Assembly (NCBI GenBank): GCA_016718845.1
Contig: JADKCK010000016.1
Location: 1 to 64,000 of the forward strand
Reading direction: 5' to 3'
Length of the DNA stretch: 64,000 bases
From: Sphingobacteriales bacterium
GTDB lineage: Bacteria > Bacteroidota > Bacteroidia > Chitinophagales > UBA2359
Shown here: in pieces, positions 18,589 to 28,189 of the stretch
Numbering within the stretch: the stretch's first letter is position 1
Layout: the number at the start of each line of letters is the position of its first letter
Translations under genes and position numbers: made by a program
Notes under the pieces: model-generated
Seen by the model: only the letters and a program-made list of their open reading frames with translations
Databases searched by the model: none
Told to the model about the DNA's origin: nothing

Positions 18589-20052
18589 TTATTGCCCAGG
18601 TGGCATTGGTGCCGACGGAGCTGGCGGTGGGGGAGGAGGAGGGGGCGGAGCTGTTGGCGGATATGATTGTACGGGTGCTCCACCAATATTGGCATTAACC
18701 AACGATATGGAGATGGCTGCATAAGGCTCTTTAATGCCGCCATTAAGCAATGTGCGCAAATCGCCAGTTGATATGCTGATAAAACCACGTTCGCTTAAAG
18801 AAAAAGCAGTACCTACTGGAATCCTAAAACCAAACTCTTTGTTAAACTGCATAGCCGCCGATACATAAAAAGCTTCGGGTACAATGGCATAATCTAAACC
18901 AAAAATATAATTAGGCGTTTGCCCGCTTATTTTGGGGTTAAGGGGCAATAAAATATCCGAATAAGCCTTAAGTTGGTCAATAACTCTAAAAGCTACGTTA
19001 ATGCGCAAGTTACTGGGCGATTCTTTAGCCAATGGAGTAGAGCTAGTGTCGCCTCGGGGGGTAAAATCGAACATATCGTAAAATGCTGCCGAGTTGTCTT
19101 GTAGCGAATAACCCGGTATGCCCTGCTGACTGGTGTCGGTGGCGGTGGGGTAATTAACGGGTGTTTCGTCGGTGCCTAATACATTTTTGTTCCATTTAAC
19201 CCTGCCAACACCCAAAGCCGATGCACCCAAAAACAAACGATTTTTGATAGCAATATTAGCGCCCACACTAAAGTTATAGCCTGTGCCAGCATTGCCAAAT
19301 ATTTTGGTTACATTTTTAAATAGGGTATCTAAGTTGCCATAATCAAGGTTGTAAAAATCCGAAAACGACGAGCTACCTGTGGCAAGGCTGTCTTGCACGT
19401 CAAGGTCTAAAAAGCCAATACCCCACACATACCTAAAGTTACCACCAACATAGGCTTTTACCACATCGCCATCGGCGGCTTGCCTACCATACGAGGCGCT
19501 TAACTCGCGCAGGTGGCTATAACGCACCTGCGAGTTTTGCACCGACTCGGTTCCTATTTGATAGTTAGATGCCGCAGCGCCATTAACAACCGAGTTGGCT
19601 ATATCAGGTTGCAAGCCAAAATGGCTATTGATGCGCTCGGTAAGGCTAATTGCCAAGCCGCCAAATTTAGGGCGTGTCCACGACAACGAGAGCCAATTGA
19701 TGTTCATGTTGCCATTAAATTTTAGCTGTCCGTTGTTGTTAACAATGTTGTCGGTAATTTGGTTGCGGCTAGCCGTTGATATAGAGTCGTTGCTAAAAGG
19801 CAAAAACATTTTTAGCGTTTGCGCCCTATTAAGGGTGTTGCTGTGCGAGTTAAAACCCACCTGAAACATATTGAACGACGACGACTTGACCTGTACAGCA
19901 CCCAAATTGGCGGGGTTAATAATACCCGCATTGTTGTTTAGGTTGTTCACCAAATCGCCGCAGCAAACGGTGCGCCCATCTACATAATAAATTTGTGCCA
20001 TAGCTAATGGGGTAAGCAATAACAATAGCAGTGAGGTGATAATTTTTTGCAT
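18589..20052 (-). CDS. Outer-membrane beta-barrel protein with proline-rich C-terminus
   Basis: About 487 residues from the ATG at 20052, chosen because it gives a clean signal peptide (MQKIITSLLLLLLTPLAMA before QIYY); an upstream in-frame ATG at 20109 would add 19 residues without function. The body alternates hydrophobic and polar residues as in large barrels, with PRFGGLAIS-like strands (RPKFGGLAISLTERINSHF) and GVGRVKWN. It resembles the DUF5723-type barrel proteins of Bacteroidota. The last 24 residues are almost all proline and alanine after VQSYPPTAP, including nine consecutive prolines. This tail is odd for a barrel, whose final strand is normally at the C-terminus. Single gene, convergent with the cargo genes. 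Confidence 0.65.
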   Translation of the reverse strand: MQKIITSLLLLLLTPLAMAQIYYVDGRTVCCGDLVNNLNNNAGIINPANLGAVQVKSSSFNMFQVGFNSHSNTLNRAQTLKMFLPFSNDSISTASRNQITDNIVNNNGQLKFNGNMNINWLSLSWTRPKFGGLAISLTERINSHFGLQPDIANSVVNGAAASNYQIGTESVQNSQVRYSHLRELSASYGRQAADGDVVKAYVGGNFRYVWGIGFLDLDVQDSLATGSSSFSDFYNLDYGNLDTLFKNVTKIFGNAGTGYNFSVGANIAIKNRLFLGASALGVGRVKWNKNVLGTDETPVNYPTATDTSQQGIPGYSLQDNSAAFYDMFDFTPRGDTSSTPLAKESPSNLRINVAFRVIDQLKAYSDILLPLNPKISGQTPNYIFGLDYAIVPEAFYVSAAMQFNKEFGFRIPVGTAFSLSERGFISISTGDLRTLLNGGIKEPYAAISISLVNANIGGAPVQSYPPTAPPPPPPPPPAPSAPMPPGQ

Positions 20053-20374
20053 AGTGTGAATGATTTTTGTGAAAAAGCTAATTAGCTTTGTAGTATATGC
20101 CACTAACAAGCCAGTATGTTACCACAAAGCGGATAATTAGCGGCTAAATTACGGTATTTTGCGCAAAAAATGTCATTAATTATTCACAATTAACTAAAAA
20201 AAGCTAAATTTGTCGCTTTATACACAACAACTGCACCATTTAGGTGGCAATTTTAACCATTTGGGTGTGTTTTGCAACTATTGGAAAACAGCCTGTATAA
20301 AAATAACTATCGCTTATTGTAAAACACAAAGCCTTCGTTTTTTATAATCAATAATTTATAATTAATAATTAAAA
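20053..20374. other. Divergent spacer between barrel gene and coaX
   Basis: 322 bp, AT-rich, with no ORF and no TAnnTTTG match that I trust. It must hold promoters for both directions. Confidence 0.4.
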
Positions 20375-21133
20375 ATGCATCTTTGTATAGATATAGGCAA
20401 TACACGCACTAAAATAGGCGTGTTTAGATACCTACCCCAAAAGCCCGATACCCCATCGGGTTTGGTAGAGATGTGGGCAATTAAAGAGCCCTTAGAGATA
20501 GAAAACCTTAGAACAATTTTGCGAAAATACCCCATTTCGCACTGCCTTTTGTCGTCGGTAACACACCACCCACCTTTGTTAACCGACTACCTTGAGCAAT
20601 ACACCAACCTTATTGAACTAAACCATCTTACACCGCTGCCCATCATCAATAAATACAGCACACCACAAACTTTAGGTAAAGATAGGCTTGCCGCTGTTGT
20701 TGGAGGCAACCATTTGTATCCTTTTTACGATTTGTTAGTGATAGATGCAGGTACGTGCATCAAGTACGATTTTTTGGACAAAACAGGCACTTATTGGGGC
20801 GGTAGTATATCGCCCGGCATACAAATGCGTTTTAAAGCACTACATACATTTACCGACAAACTACCCTTAGTAGCACCCCAACCCAATGCCCCACTGACAG
20901 GCAATACCACCGAGTCGGCAATTTTAAGTGGGGTAATAAATGGCGTTTTTGCCGAAGTACAAGGCATTATTGACCAGTATAAAGCACAAAATAACGATTT
21001 ATTGGTGATAATGACTGGTGGCGATGCTATTTTGTTTGAAAGTCGGCTTAAATGTCGGATATTTGCCCAGCCAAATCTGGTATTGTATGGCTTACACAAA
21101 ATACTTATTCATAATGTCAATCAAAGTTTGTAA
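20375..21133 (+). CDS. coaX: Type III pantothenate kinase
   Basis: Cytoplasmic ATP-dependent kinase that phosphorylates pantothenate in the first step of coenzyme A synthesis. 252 residues, the usual length. The ATP-binding motif is CIDIGNTRTKIGVF (residues 4-17), followed by LSSVTHH, the pantothenate-binding GKDRLAAVVGG, the second phosphate motif VIDAGTCIKYDF, and GGSISPGIQMRFKALHTFT. All CoaX landmarks are present and the frame is intact. Its last 20 bp overlap the start of the following outer-membrane gene. Confidence 0.95.
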   Translation: MHLCIDIGNTRTKIGVFRYLPQKPDTPSGLVEMWAIKEPLEIENLRTILRKYPISHCLLSSVTHHPPLLTDYLEQYTNLIELNHLTPLPIINKYSTPQTLGKDRLAAVVGGNHLYPFYDLLVIDAGTCIKYDFLDKTGTYWGGSISPGIQMRFKALHTFTDKLPLVAPQPNAPLTGNTTESAILSGVINGVFAEVQGIIDQYKAQNNDLLVIMTGGDAILFESRLKCRIFAQPNLVLYGLHKILIHNVNQSL

Positions 21134-22400
21134 ATATTTCCTCGTTTCAACGCTTCTATTGTTGTTTTTTTGCACAACGGCATCAGCCCAATTAAAATTA
21201 GTTAATTCGCCTTATTCAAGGGCAGGCATAGGCACTATGCACCCCACGCAGTTTGGCATACAGCGCTCAATGGGCAACCTAAGTGCTGCCCTCAACGACC
21301 CCCTAAGTATCAACTACGGCAACCCTGCATCGTATGCATCGTTAAAGCTAACCACCCTTGAGGTAGGCTTGCAAGGCAATGGCTTGTGGCTTAACAACAC
21401 CACCTTGCAACAAAGCACAGGCAGTGGCTCGTTTAACTACATAGCATTGGCTTTTCCGGTAGCTAAATGGTGGGGCAGTAGCATTGGTTTAATGCCCTAC
21501 GCATCGTTGCACTACGACATAAAAGCCGAACGATACAGCCCCTTTGCCGATACCTTATTTACCGAACATCGGTTTGTGGGACAAGGCACCACCTATCAGG
21601 TGTATTGGGGCAATGGCTTTAAGTACAAAAACATAGCCTTTGGTGCCAATGTAGCCTATTTGTTTGGCGCACAAGACCGCCTAGCTCGGTCGTATTTTCC
21701 CGAAATACCCAACTCGTATGGCAACGAAAAAGACGAAGCCCTACTAATGCACGGTTTTGCATGGAACGCAGGCATACAATACGACCTAAAACTGAAAGAT
21801 GATTATCACTTAATACTAGGCGCAGCAGGCAATGCCAACACCAATGTAAACGCCAGTAAAGATGGCAAATGGACGCGCGTGTATGTTAACAACGACCAAA
21901 CAGCCTTTTTAGATAGCGTTTATGTGTACGAAAAAACCGATGGCAAAATTACCCTGCCCACCAAAACCAATTTGGGCATCAGCCTAAAAAAAGAAAACAA
22001 ATGGTTGGTAGGCATTGAAGGTGGCACACAACAATGGGGCAATTTTAAAAACTTTGGCACCCCCGACAGCACACTAACCAACAGCACCTATCTGTCAATG
22101 GGCTTTGAGGTTACACCCGATTACCGCGCCATCACCAAATTTTGGCAAAGTACCCGCTACCGTGGCGGTTTTAGATACAGCACGGGCAACATAATAATTG
22201 GCGATACCAAATTACCCGAGTGGGCAGCATCGTTTGGCTTGGGCTTGCCCATACGCAAAGTAAACTCGCGCATAAATATTGGCTTAGAGGTTGGACAACG
22301 CGGCACACTCAAAAACAACCTTATCCGCGAAACCTTTGTAACTGCCACCTTTGGCTTTACCCTAAACGACCGCTGGTTTATTAAACCTAAATACGACTAA
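21114..22400 (+). CDS. Outer-membrane beta-barrel protein overlapping coaX
   Basis: 428 residues from the ATG at 21114, which gives the signal peptide MSIKVCKYFLVSTLLLLFFC, then TTASA before QLKLVNSP. Longer frames upstream only read through coaX. The protein starts PYSRAGIGTMHPTQFG, then MGNLSAALNDPLSINYGNPA, typical of Bacteroidota FadL/PorV-like barrels, and ends with an aromatic strand (FTLNDRWFIKPKYD). In this phylum coaX is often followed by such a gene and then by LPS-transport genes, but here the next gene is a DNA methyltransferase. The 20-bp overlap with coaX suggests translational coupling. Confidence 0.75.
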   Translation: MSIKVCKYFLVSTLLLLFFCTTASAQLKLVNSPYSRAGIGTMHPTQFGIQRSMGNLSAALNDPLSINYGNPASYASLKLTTLEVGLQGNGLWLNNTTLQQSTGSGSFNYIALAFPVAKWWGSSIGLMPYASLHYDIKAERYSPFADTLFTEHRFVGQGTTYQVYWGNGFKYKNIAFGANVAYLFGAQDRLARSYFPEIPNSYGNEKDEALLMHGFAWNAGIQYDLKLKDDYHLILGAAGNANTNVNASKDGKWTRVYVNNDQTAFLDSVYVYEKTDGKITLPTKTNLGISLKKENKWLVGIEGGTQQWGNFKNFGTPDSTLTNSTYLSMGFEVTPDYRAITKFWQSTRYRGGFRYSTGNIIIGDTKLPEWAASFGLGLPIRKVNSRINIGLEVGQRGTLKNNLIRETFVTATFGFTLNDRWFIKPKYD

Positions 22401-22433
22401 TTTTTAAGCAAATACACTACTCCGCCTAAATGT

Positions 22434-22466
22434 AAAAAATCCCACTAATTGTTTAGTGGGATTTTT
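22434..22466 (+). terminator. Hairpin terminator after the coaX operon
   Basis: AAAAATCCCACTA pairs with TAGTGGGATTTTT around a short loop. Confidence 0.75.
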
Positions 22467-22608
22467 GGGTAAACTTTGTTTTTTAAAAGTATTTAACGCT
22501 TTTGAAAAACATATCTATCTATAAAGTTGTTTATAAAATGAAAAATGATAGGATAATCTAAATGCTGTAATTTAAAAGCATTTTATTTATTTAAATAATA
22601 AATTAAGT

Positions 22609-23775
22609 ATGTATAACGTAGCACAATTAGGACAAGTTTTCACGCCACCATTTATAGTATCTCAGATGCTACAATTGCGCCAAAACCAAGGGCGTATCTT
22701 AGAACCCTCGGCAGGCGACGGCTCGTTTTTTGCTAACCTACCCAATTGTGTAGGTATCGAAATTGACCCAAAGCACAGCAAAGAAGGTATGCTAAATATG
22801 GATTTTTTTGATTATCCCATCGCCGAAAAATTTGATACCATTATTGGCAACCCGCCTTATGTTAGGTATCAAGACATACCTGCATCAACCAAACAAAAAT
22901 TTAAATCGGTTTTGTTTGATGAACGTAGCAACCTATACCTATTTTTTATAGAAAAATGTATTAAACACCTACAACAAAATGGCGAGCTAATTTTTATAAC
23001 CCCCCGCGATTTTTTAAAAGCAACATCGAGCGTAAAACTAAATAAATTTATTTACGAACAAGGAACTATTACCGATATAATAGACTTGGGCGATAGCAAA
23101 GTGTTTAATGGTTTTAGCCCCAATTGCATTATTTGGCGATTTGAAAAAAATAATTTTACACGTAAAACAAATACATACAAACAGTTTGTACTGTGCAATG
23201 GACAATTGATGTTTACCGATAATCATTATCCTATTTTGTTTAGCGATATATTTGCCGTAAAAGTAGGTGCAGTTAGTGGCTGCGACGAAATTTTTACCAA
23301 CCCAGAACATGGCAACGAAGACTTTGTTTGTTCGGCAACTTACAAAACCGGCGAAACCAAACGCATGATATTTAATGTTTTGCACGAAAGCCTTATCCCC
23401 CAAAAACAAAAACTGATAAGCCGCGGCATACGCTCTTTTAACGAAAAAAATTGGTGGCAATGGGGGCGTTTGCATCATCAATCAAAACAAGCACGGATAT
23501 ACGTAAATGCCAAAACACGCAACAATCAACCCTTTTTTACTCACCCGTGTTTAAACTACGATGGCGCTATTTTGGGCATTTTTCCGCACAATACCCAAGC
23601 CAATGTAAAAATATTAACCGAAAAACTAAACCGCGTAAATTGGCTCGAGTTGGGTTTTGTGTGCGATGGACGTTATATGTTTTCGCAACGCAGCCTAGAA
23701 AACACCCTGCTACCCGACTATTTTGCCGAAGATGTACCTAAATCGCTGCTACAACCAATGGGTTATAAATCCTAA
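22609..23775 (+). CDS. TaqI/Eco57I-like N6-adenine DNA methyltransferase, orphan
   Basis: 388 residues. Gamma-class adenine methyltransferase order: motif X GQVFTPPFIVSQM (8-20), motif I RILEPSAGDGSFF (29-41), IEIDP (50-54) and catalytic motif IV NPPYV (81-85). The C-terminal half (about 200-370) carries a likely target-recognition region with SRGIRSFNEKNWWQWGR and ends with VCDGRYMFSQRSLENTLLP. It should methylate adenine in a specific duplex site. No endonuclease gene is next to it, so it is either an orphan regulator or phage-defence remnant, or a methyltransferase whose partner lies elsewhere. The M.TaqI family length is similar. The recognition site is not predictable. Confidence 0.85.
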   Translation: MYNVAQLGQVFTPPFIVSQMLQLRQNQGRILEPSAGDGSFFANLPNCVGIEIDPKHSKEGMLNMDFFDYPIAEKFDTIIGNPPYVRYQDIPASTKQKFKSVLFDERSNLYLFFIEKCIKHLQQNGELIFITPRDFLKATSSVKLNKFIYEQGTITDIIDLGDSKVFNGFSPNCIIWRFEKNNFTRKTNTYKQFVLCNGQLMFTDNHYPILFSDIFAVKVGAVSGCDEIFTNPEHGNEDFVCSATYKTGETKRMIFNVLHESLIPQKQKLISRGIRSFNEKNWWQWGRLHHQSKQARIYVNAKTRNNQPFFTHPCLNYDGAILGIFPHNTQANVKILTEKLNRVNWLELGFVCDGRYMFSQRSLENTLLPDYFAEDVPKSLLQPMGYKS

Positions 23776-23777
23776 AC

Positions 23778-23810
23778 AAAACTCCTGTCAATTAATTGGC
23801 AGGAGTTTTG
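23778..23810 (+). terminator. Hairpin terminator after the methyltransferase gene
   Basis: AAAACTCCTG and CAGGAGTTTT form the core stem. It ends 9 bp before the MITE-like element at 23820. Confidence 0.75.
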
Positions 23811-23819
23811 TGTTAATTA

Positions 23820-24216
23820 CTGATGTTACGCAGCCCATTTCAATAATTGAGTATTTTGCATTTTTATACCCATTTTCGTATGTGGTTTCTTCTGGACCGG
23901 CATTATAGGAATTGGCGTTAAGAAATTTATTGGGGCATAAATGTAGCGTTAAGAAAGATATACTGTTTGAAGCACGCCACACCGAACCCAGCAATAAAAC
24001 CGATAAACAAGCTGTTTGGCGTGCAAGTTTATATCTTTAGCGGAATGTTGCACATTTTAGCCAATTCCTATACAGCCTTGACTTTTTTGGTTACTTTTTT
24101 TGTCAAGAAAAAAAGTAACAAACTTTTAATGGGTGGGTAAACAGTAATAAAACGACAACAAAGTAGCAACAAAGCCCCATGCCACTTAATTAGGTAACAC
24201 CCCTGCGTAACATGAG
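23820..24216. mobile_element. MITE-like element, family 1, copy 1
   Basis: 397 bp with terminal inverted repeats CTGATGTTACGCAG (23820-23833) and CTGCGTAACATGAG (24203-24216), 13 of 14 matching. It is flanked by a perfect 7-bp direct repeat TTAATTA (23813-23819 and 24217-24223), as expected of a target-site duplication. The interior forms nested inverted repeats: TATAGGAATTGGC with GCCAATTCCTATA, AAAGATATA with TATATCTTT, GCACGCCA with TGGCGTGC, and a GTTAC-T7 hairpin. No ORF, so it would need a transposase in trans. A second copy is at 49922-50490. Confidence 0.75.
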
Positions 24217-24269
24217 TTAATTATAATACCTCATTGCCTTTAAAAACAAACACCTTGCAACAATTGTTG

Positions 24270-24277
24270 TATCTTTG
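24270..24277 (+). promoter_or_regulatory. Candidate -7 element for mfd
   Basis: TATCTTTG, 160 bp upstream of the mfd ATG. No TTTG is found exactly 19 bp upstream. Confidence 0.35.
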
Positions 24278-24365
24278 CAGCATAGTTTGTGCATTAGGCT
24301 GTTTTACCTACCATAAATATACCTAATCGTACAAAAAGATATTGGCAAGATGCCTATATCACTCA

Positions 24366-24413
24366 AAAAACCCTCTGCCAACCGCCGAGGGGCTTTTGTT
24401 GTTTTGTTTTTTT
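24366..24413 (+). terminator. Possible leader terminator upstream of mfd
   Basis: CCCTC and GAGGG form a short stem with an 11-base loop, followed by a T-rich tract that ends 25 bp before the mfd ATG. If the -7 element at 24270 is used, this hairpin lies in the mfd leader. The stem is short, so the call is weak. Confidence 0.3.
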
Positions 24414-24437
24414 AATAATCCATAATTTATAATTGCA

Positions 24438-27400
24438 ATGGACTTCCAGCTCCTATTCAAAAAATACACCGCCGACCCCCGCACCCAAAACCTAGCATCT
24501 GCTCTAAAAATGCAAGCCGACGTGCGCGCTCATTTGCATGGTTTAGTGGGTTCGCAGGGGGCGTTTGTTGCTGCTGCCACCTATTACACCGAGCCGCAAG
24601 CCAACCTATACATCTTGCCCAACAAAGAAGAAGCGGCGTATTTTATGAACGACCTAAAAAATATTTTTGAACAACGAAAAGATGTACTTTTTTTCCCCGA
24701 CTCGTTTAAAAAAGCAGGCGACCCCACCGAACTTAACAAAACCAATGTGCTGATGCGCGCCGAAACCCTTAGCCGTTTACTTGGCACCATCACCACCGGC
24801 GAGCTAATTGTTACTTACCCCGAGGCAATGTTCGAAAAAGTAGTTAACACAAAAACCCTGCGCAAAAGTACCATTCATGTAGGCGTAAACGAAAAAATGG
24901 ACGCCGGTTTTATCACCGAACTATTAGTAACTTATGGCTTTAGACGAAGCGATTTTGTGTACGAGCCTGGTCAGTTTGCTATCAGAGGGGGCATTATAGA
25001 TATTTATTCGTATGGTAATGATTTACCCTATCGCGTCGAGCTTTTTGGCGATGAAGTAGAAAGTATCCGCGTATTTGACCCACTTACACAGCTATCTGTT
25101 AAAAAAATAACGCAAGTTAATATTGTACCAAACATACAAACCCAATTTGACCCTGCCGACAAAACATCGTTGTTTAAACTGCTGCCAACCAACGCTGCTA
25201 TTTGGATAAAAGACATGCAAGCCCTTGTAGATATAAACCAACGATGCTACGACCGTGCCATTGAATATGCCGAAAAAATAAAACAAGAAGGCTTTATAAA
25301 CGTTGAAGACGAAGAGTCTATTTTCAATACACCCAACCCTGCCAGCGCACTTTTATCGTCCGACGACCTGCTTAACGATTTGCTGCCCTTTAATATCGTA
25401 GAGTTAGGTGGGCAAAGCTATTTCCCGAAAACCGAAAAAATTACCTACAGCGCCGCTCCACAACCCGCCTTCAACAAAAATTTTAACTTGTTGATGAACG
25501 ACTTGCGCGAAAAAGCAACCATGAAATTCGACATCAATTTGTTGGTGAGTAACCCCAAACAAGTAGAGCGATTTTATGCCATTTTCGACGACCTAAAAGC
25601 CGATTTTCAATACACCCCAACGGTTATAGCTATATATAGTGGTTTTATTGATTACGACCTAAAATTGGTGTGCTACACCGACCACCAAATTTTCGACCGC
25701 TTTTATAAGTACCAAATGAAGCAGGGCTACTCGAAAGACAAAGCCCTGACCATAAAAATGCTCCGCGACCTGCAACCCGGCGATTATGTAACCCATATTG
25801 ACCACGGAATTGGTGTTTTTTCGGGTTTAGAGCAAATAGAAGTAATGGGCAAACCCCAAGAAGTAGTACGGGTAACCTATAAAGATAATGACGTTTTGTA
25901 TGTAAGCATCAACTCGCTGCACAAAATATCGAAATATAGCGGAGCTGATGGTAAACCACCCAAAATACATAAATTAGGTAGCGATGTATGGGAAAAAACT
26001 AAACAAAAAGTTAAACTCCGCATAAAAGTTATTGCCTTCGATTTGATAAAATTATATGCCAAACGTAAAGCCTCCAAAGGCTTTGCCTATGCCCCCGACA
26101 CTTATCTACAAACCGAACTCGAAGCATCGTTTATTTACGAAGACACCCCCGACCAACTAAAAGCCACCCAAGACGTAAAAGCCGACATGGAAGCACACAT
26201 ACCCATGGACAGATTAGTTTGTGGCGATGTGGGATTTGGTAAAACCGAAATTGCCGTGCGCGCTGCAGCCAAAGCCGTTGCCGACAGCAAACAAGTTGCC
26301 ATTTTAGTGCCTACTACCATATTGGCTATGCAACATTTTCAAACGTTTAAAGATAGATTAAAAGATTTTCCGTGCAACATTGATTACCTAAACCGCTTTA
26401 AATCGGCAAAAGAAAAACGCCAAACCCTTGATAAATTAGCCAAAGGCGAAGTAGACATTATAATAGGTACACACGCCGTTTTGGGCAAAACAGTGCAATT
26501 CAAAGATTTGGGCTTGTTGATTATAGACGAAGAACAAAAATTTGGCGTAGGAGCCAAAGAAACCCTGCGAAACCTAAAAACCAATATTGATACACTAACA
26601 CTTACCGCCACACCTATTCCTCGAACATTACAGTTTTCGTTGATGAGCGCCCGCGACTTATCCATTATGGCAACACCACCCGCCAACCGCCAACCTGTTC
26701 ATACCGAATTAGTTGTACTAGACGACGAACGAATACGCGACATTGTAAACTACGAAATTTACCGAGGCGGACAAGTGTTTTTTGTACACAACCGTGTAAA
26801 AGATTTAGTAAGTATTGCCGCTATGCTACAACGCCTTTGCCCCGATGTAACAGTAGGTATTGCCCACGGGCAGATTAGTAACGAAGAACTAGAAGACCAC
26901 ATGCTTAAATTTATTAGTGGCAGATACGATATTTTAGTTAGCACCAATATCATCGAATCGGGATTAGATGTACCAAATGCCAATACCATCATTATCAACA
27001 ATGCACATTGGTTTGGCTTAAGCGATTTGCACCAATTGCGCGGGCGTGTAGGACGCTCGAACCGAAAAGCATTTTGCTACTTAGTTAGCCCCGCCATACA
27101 TACCCTACCCGACGACTCGCGAAAACGCTTGCGCTCTATCGAACAACTATCCGAGTTGGGCAGCGGTTTTCAAATAGCCATGCGCGACCTAGACATAAGA
27201 GGAGCAGGCAACATTTTAGGCGGCGAACAAAGCGGCTTTATTGCCGATATTGGTTTTGATATGTACCAAAAAATATTAAGCGAAGCTATACGCGAACTAA
27301 AAGAAAGCGATTTTAAAGACGTGTTTGCCGAACAAATGAACCGCGAACAACAATTTGTGGGCGATGTGCAGATAGATACCGACATGGAAATGCTAATACC

Positions 27401-27842
27401 ACCACATTATGTAGCCAACACCGCCGAGCGCCTAAGTCTATATACTCAACTCGACAATATTGCCACCGAAGAAAAATTGGTGCTTTTTGAAAAAGAATTA
27501 ACCGACCGATTTGGCAAACCACCACAACAAGTGCGCGAACTATTTAATGCCGTGCGACTACGATGGGTTGCTAAACGTTTGGGCTTTGAACGCGTTAGTT
27601 TAAAAGGACGTAAAATGCGGTGTTATTTTGTAGATAACCAAGAGTCGTCGTATTATAACTCCGATATTTTTGGTTTGATGATGCAATACATACAACATCA
27701 CGCCAAAAAATCGCACCTAAAAGAAGTAAAAGCTAAACTCTTAGCTATTTTCGAAGACATACATAGCATACAACAAGCCCGTACCCTACTCAACGAAATT
27801 GCAACTTATGTGTTGCCCAAAGAAAAAACAAGCAAACAATAA
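24438..27842 (+). CDS. mfd: Transcription-repair coupling factor
   Basis: Mfd pushes stalled RNA polymerase off damaged DNA and recruits UvrA. 1134 residues, full length and in one frame. The N-terminal UvrB-like domains are at about 20-350 (PFxDS-type FFPDSFKKAGDP, FVYEPGQFAIRGGIIDIYSY). The RNA polymerase interaction domain begins LQPGDYVTHIDHGIGVFSGL (about 443). The helicase domain has Walker A GDVGFGKTE (about 595), the Walker B box IIDEEQKFG (about 695) and the TATPIPRTL motif. The relay and TRG region contains NRQPVHTE, and motif VI lies in LRGRVGRSNRKAFCY. The C-terminal TRCF domain runs from about 980. Single transcription unit with a clean terminator. Confidence 0.97.
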   Translation: MDFQLLFKKYTADPRTQNLASALKMQADVRAHLHGLVGSQGAFVAAATYYTEPQANLYILPNKEEAAYFMNDLKNIFEQRKDVLFFPDSFKKAGDPTELNKTNVLMRAETLSRLLGTITTGELIVTYPEAMFEKVVNTKTLRKSTIHVGVNEKMDAGFITELLVTYGFRRSDFVYEPGQFAIRGGIIDIYSYGNDLPYRVELFGDEVESIRVFDPLTQLSVKKITQVNIVPNIQTQFDPADKTSLFKLLPTNAAIWIKDMQALVDINQRCYDRAIEYAEKIKQEGFINVEDEESIFNTPNPASALLSSDDLLNDLLPFNIVELGGQSYFPKTEKITYSAAPQPAFNKNFNLLMNDLREKATMKFDINLLVSNPKQVERFYAIFDDLKADFQYTPTVIAIYSGFIDYDLKLVCYTDHQIFDRFYKYQMKQGYSKDKALTIKMLRDLQPGDYVTHIDHGIGVFSGLEQIEVMGKPQEVVRVTYKDNDVLYVSINSLHKISKYSGADGKPPKIHKLGSDVWEKTKQKVKLRIKVIAFDLIKLYAKRKASKGFAYAPDTYLQTELEASFIYEDTPDQLKATQDVKADMEAHIPMDRLVCGDVGFGKTEIAVRAAAKAVADSKQVAILVPTTILAMQHFQTFKDRLKDFPCNIDYLNRFKSAKEKRQTLDKLAKGEVDIIIGTHAVLGKTVQFKDLGLLIIDEEQKFGVGAKETLRNLKTNIDTLTLTATPIPRTLQFSLMSARDLSIMATPPANRQPVHTELVVLDDERIRDIVNYEIYRGGQVFFVHNRVKDLVSIAAMLQRLCPDVTVGIAHGQISNEELEDHMLKFISGRYDILVSTNIIESGLDVPNANTIIINNAHWFGLSDLHQLRGRVGRSNRKAFCYLVSPAIHTLPDDSRKRLRSIEQLSELGSGFQIAMRDLDIRGAGNILGGEQSGFIADIGFDMYQKILSEAIRELKESDFKDVFAEQMNREQQFVGDVQIDTDMEMLIPPHYVANTAERLSLYTQLDNIATEEKLVLFEKELTDRFGKPPQQVRELFNAVRLRWVAKRLGFERVSLKGRKMRCYFVDNQESSYYNSDIFGLMMQYIQHHAKKSHLKEVKAKLLAIFEDIHSIQQARTLLNEIATYVLPKEKTSKQ

Positions 27843-27847
27843 CCGCT

Positions 27848-27891
27848 CAAAAGCAGACCTATTTATTTAAGTTGGTCTGCTTTCGGTTTTT
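27848..27891 (+). terminator. Hairpin terminator after mfd
   Basis: AAAGCAGACC pairs with GGTCTGCTTT around a 14-base loop, followed by CGGTTTTT. Confidence 0.75.
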
Positions 27892-28145
27892 AATATCACC
27901 TCAAAAAAAACATCGTTATGGGCTCTTGATTTTAAGTTTAAATAGGCAAGTAGGCTTATTTTTGTTCATGCTACACATTGTGTTATTTTGTTATTAGTAG
28001 AGCCAAATTCAACAATAAACTTGTTTTTGGGAGATTTTAAGCCAATTTAACCAAAGCAATGCTATGTTAGCTCAATGAAACTAGCCTATTTTAAAACTAA
28101 ATGATAATCAAGCCTAATTATTTTCTGAAACTATATTTTGCTGAT

Positions 28146-28189
28146 AAAAAATGCCAATTTGTTTATACAAAACGAATTGGTATTTTTTT
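28146..28189 (+). terminator. Isolated hairpin with T run
   Basis: AAAAATGCCAATT pairs with AATTGGTATTTTT around a 16-base loop and ends in seven T. It lies about 300 bp after mfd's own terminator with no ORF between, so it may end a small RNA or a decayed gene. The rest of 27892-28515 is AT-rich with no gene seen. Confidence 0.5.
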
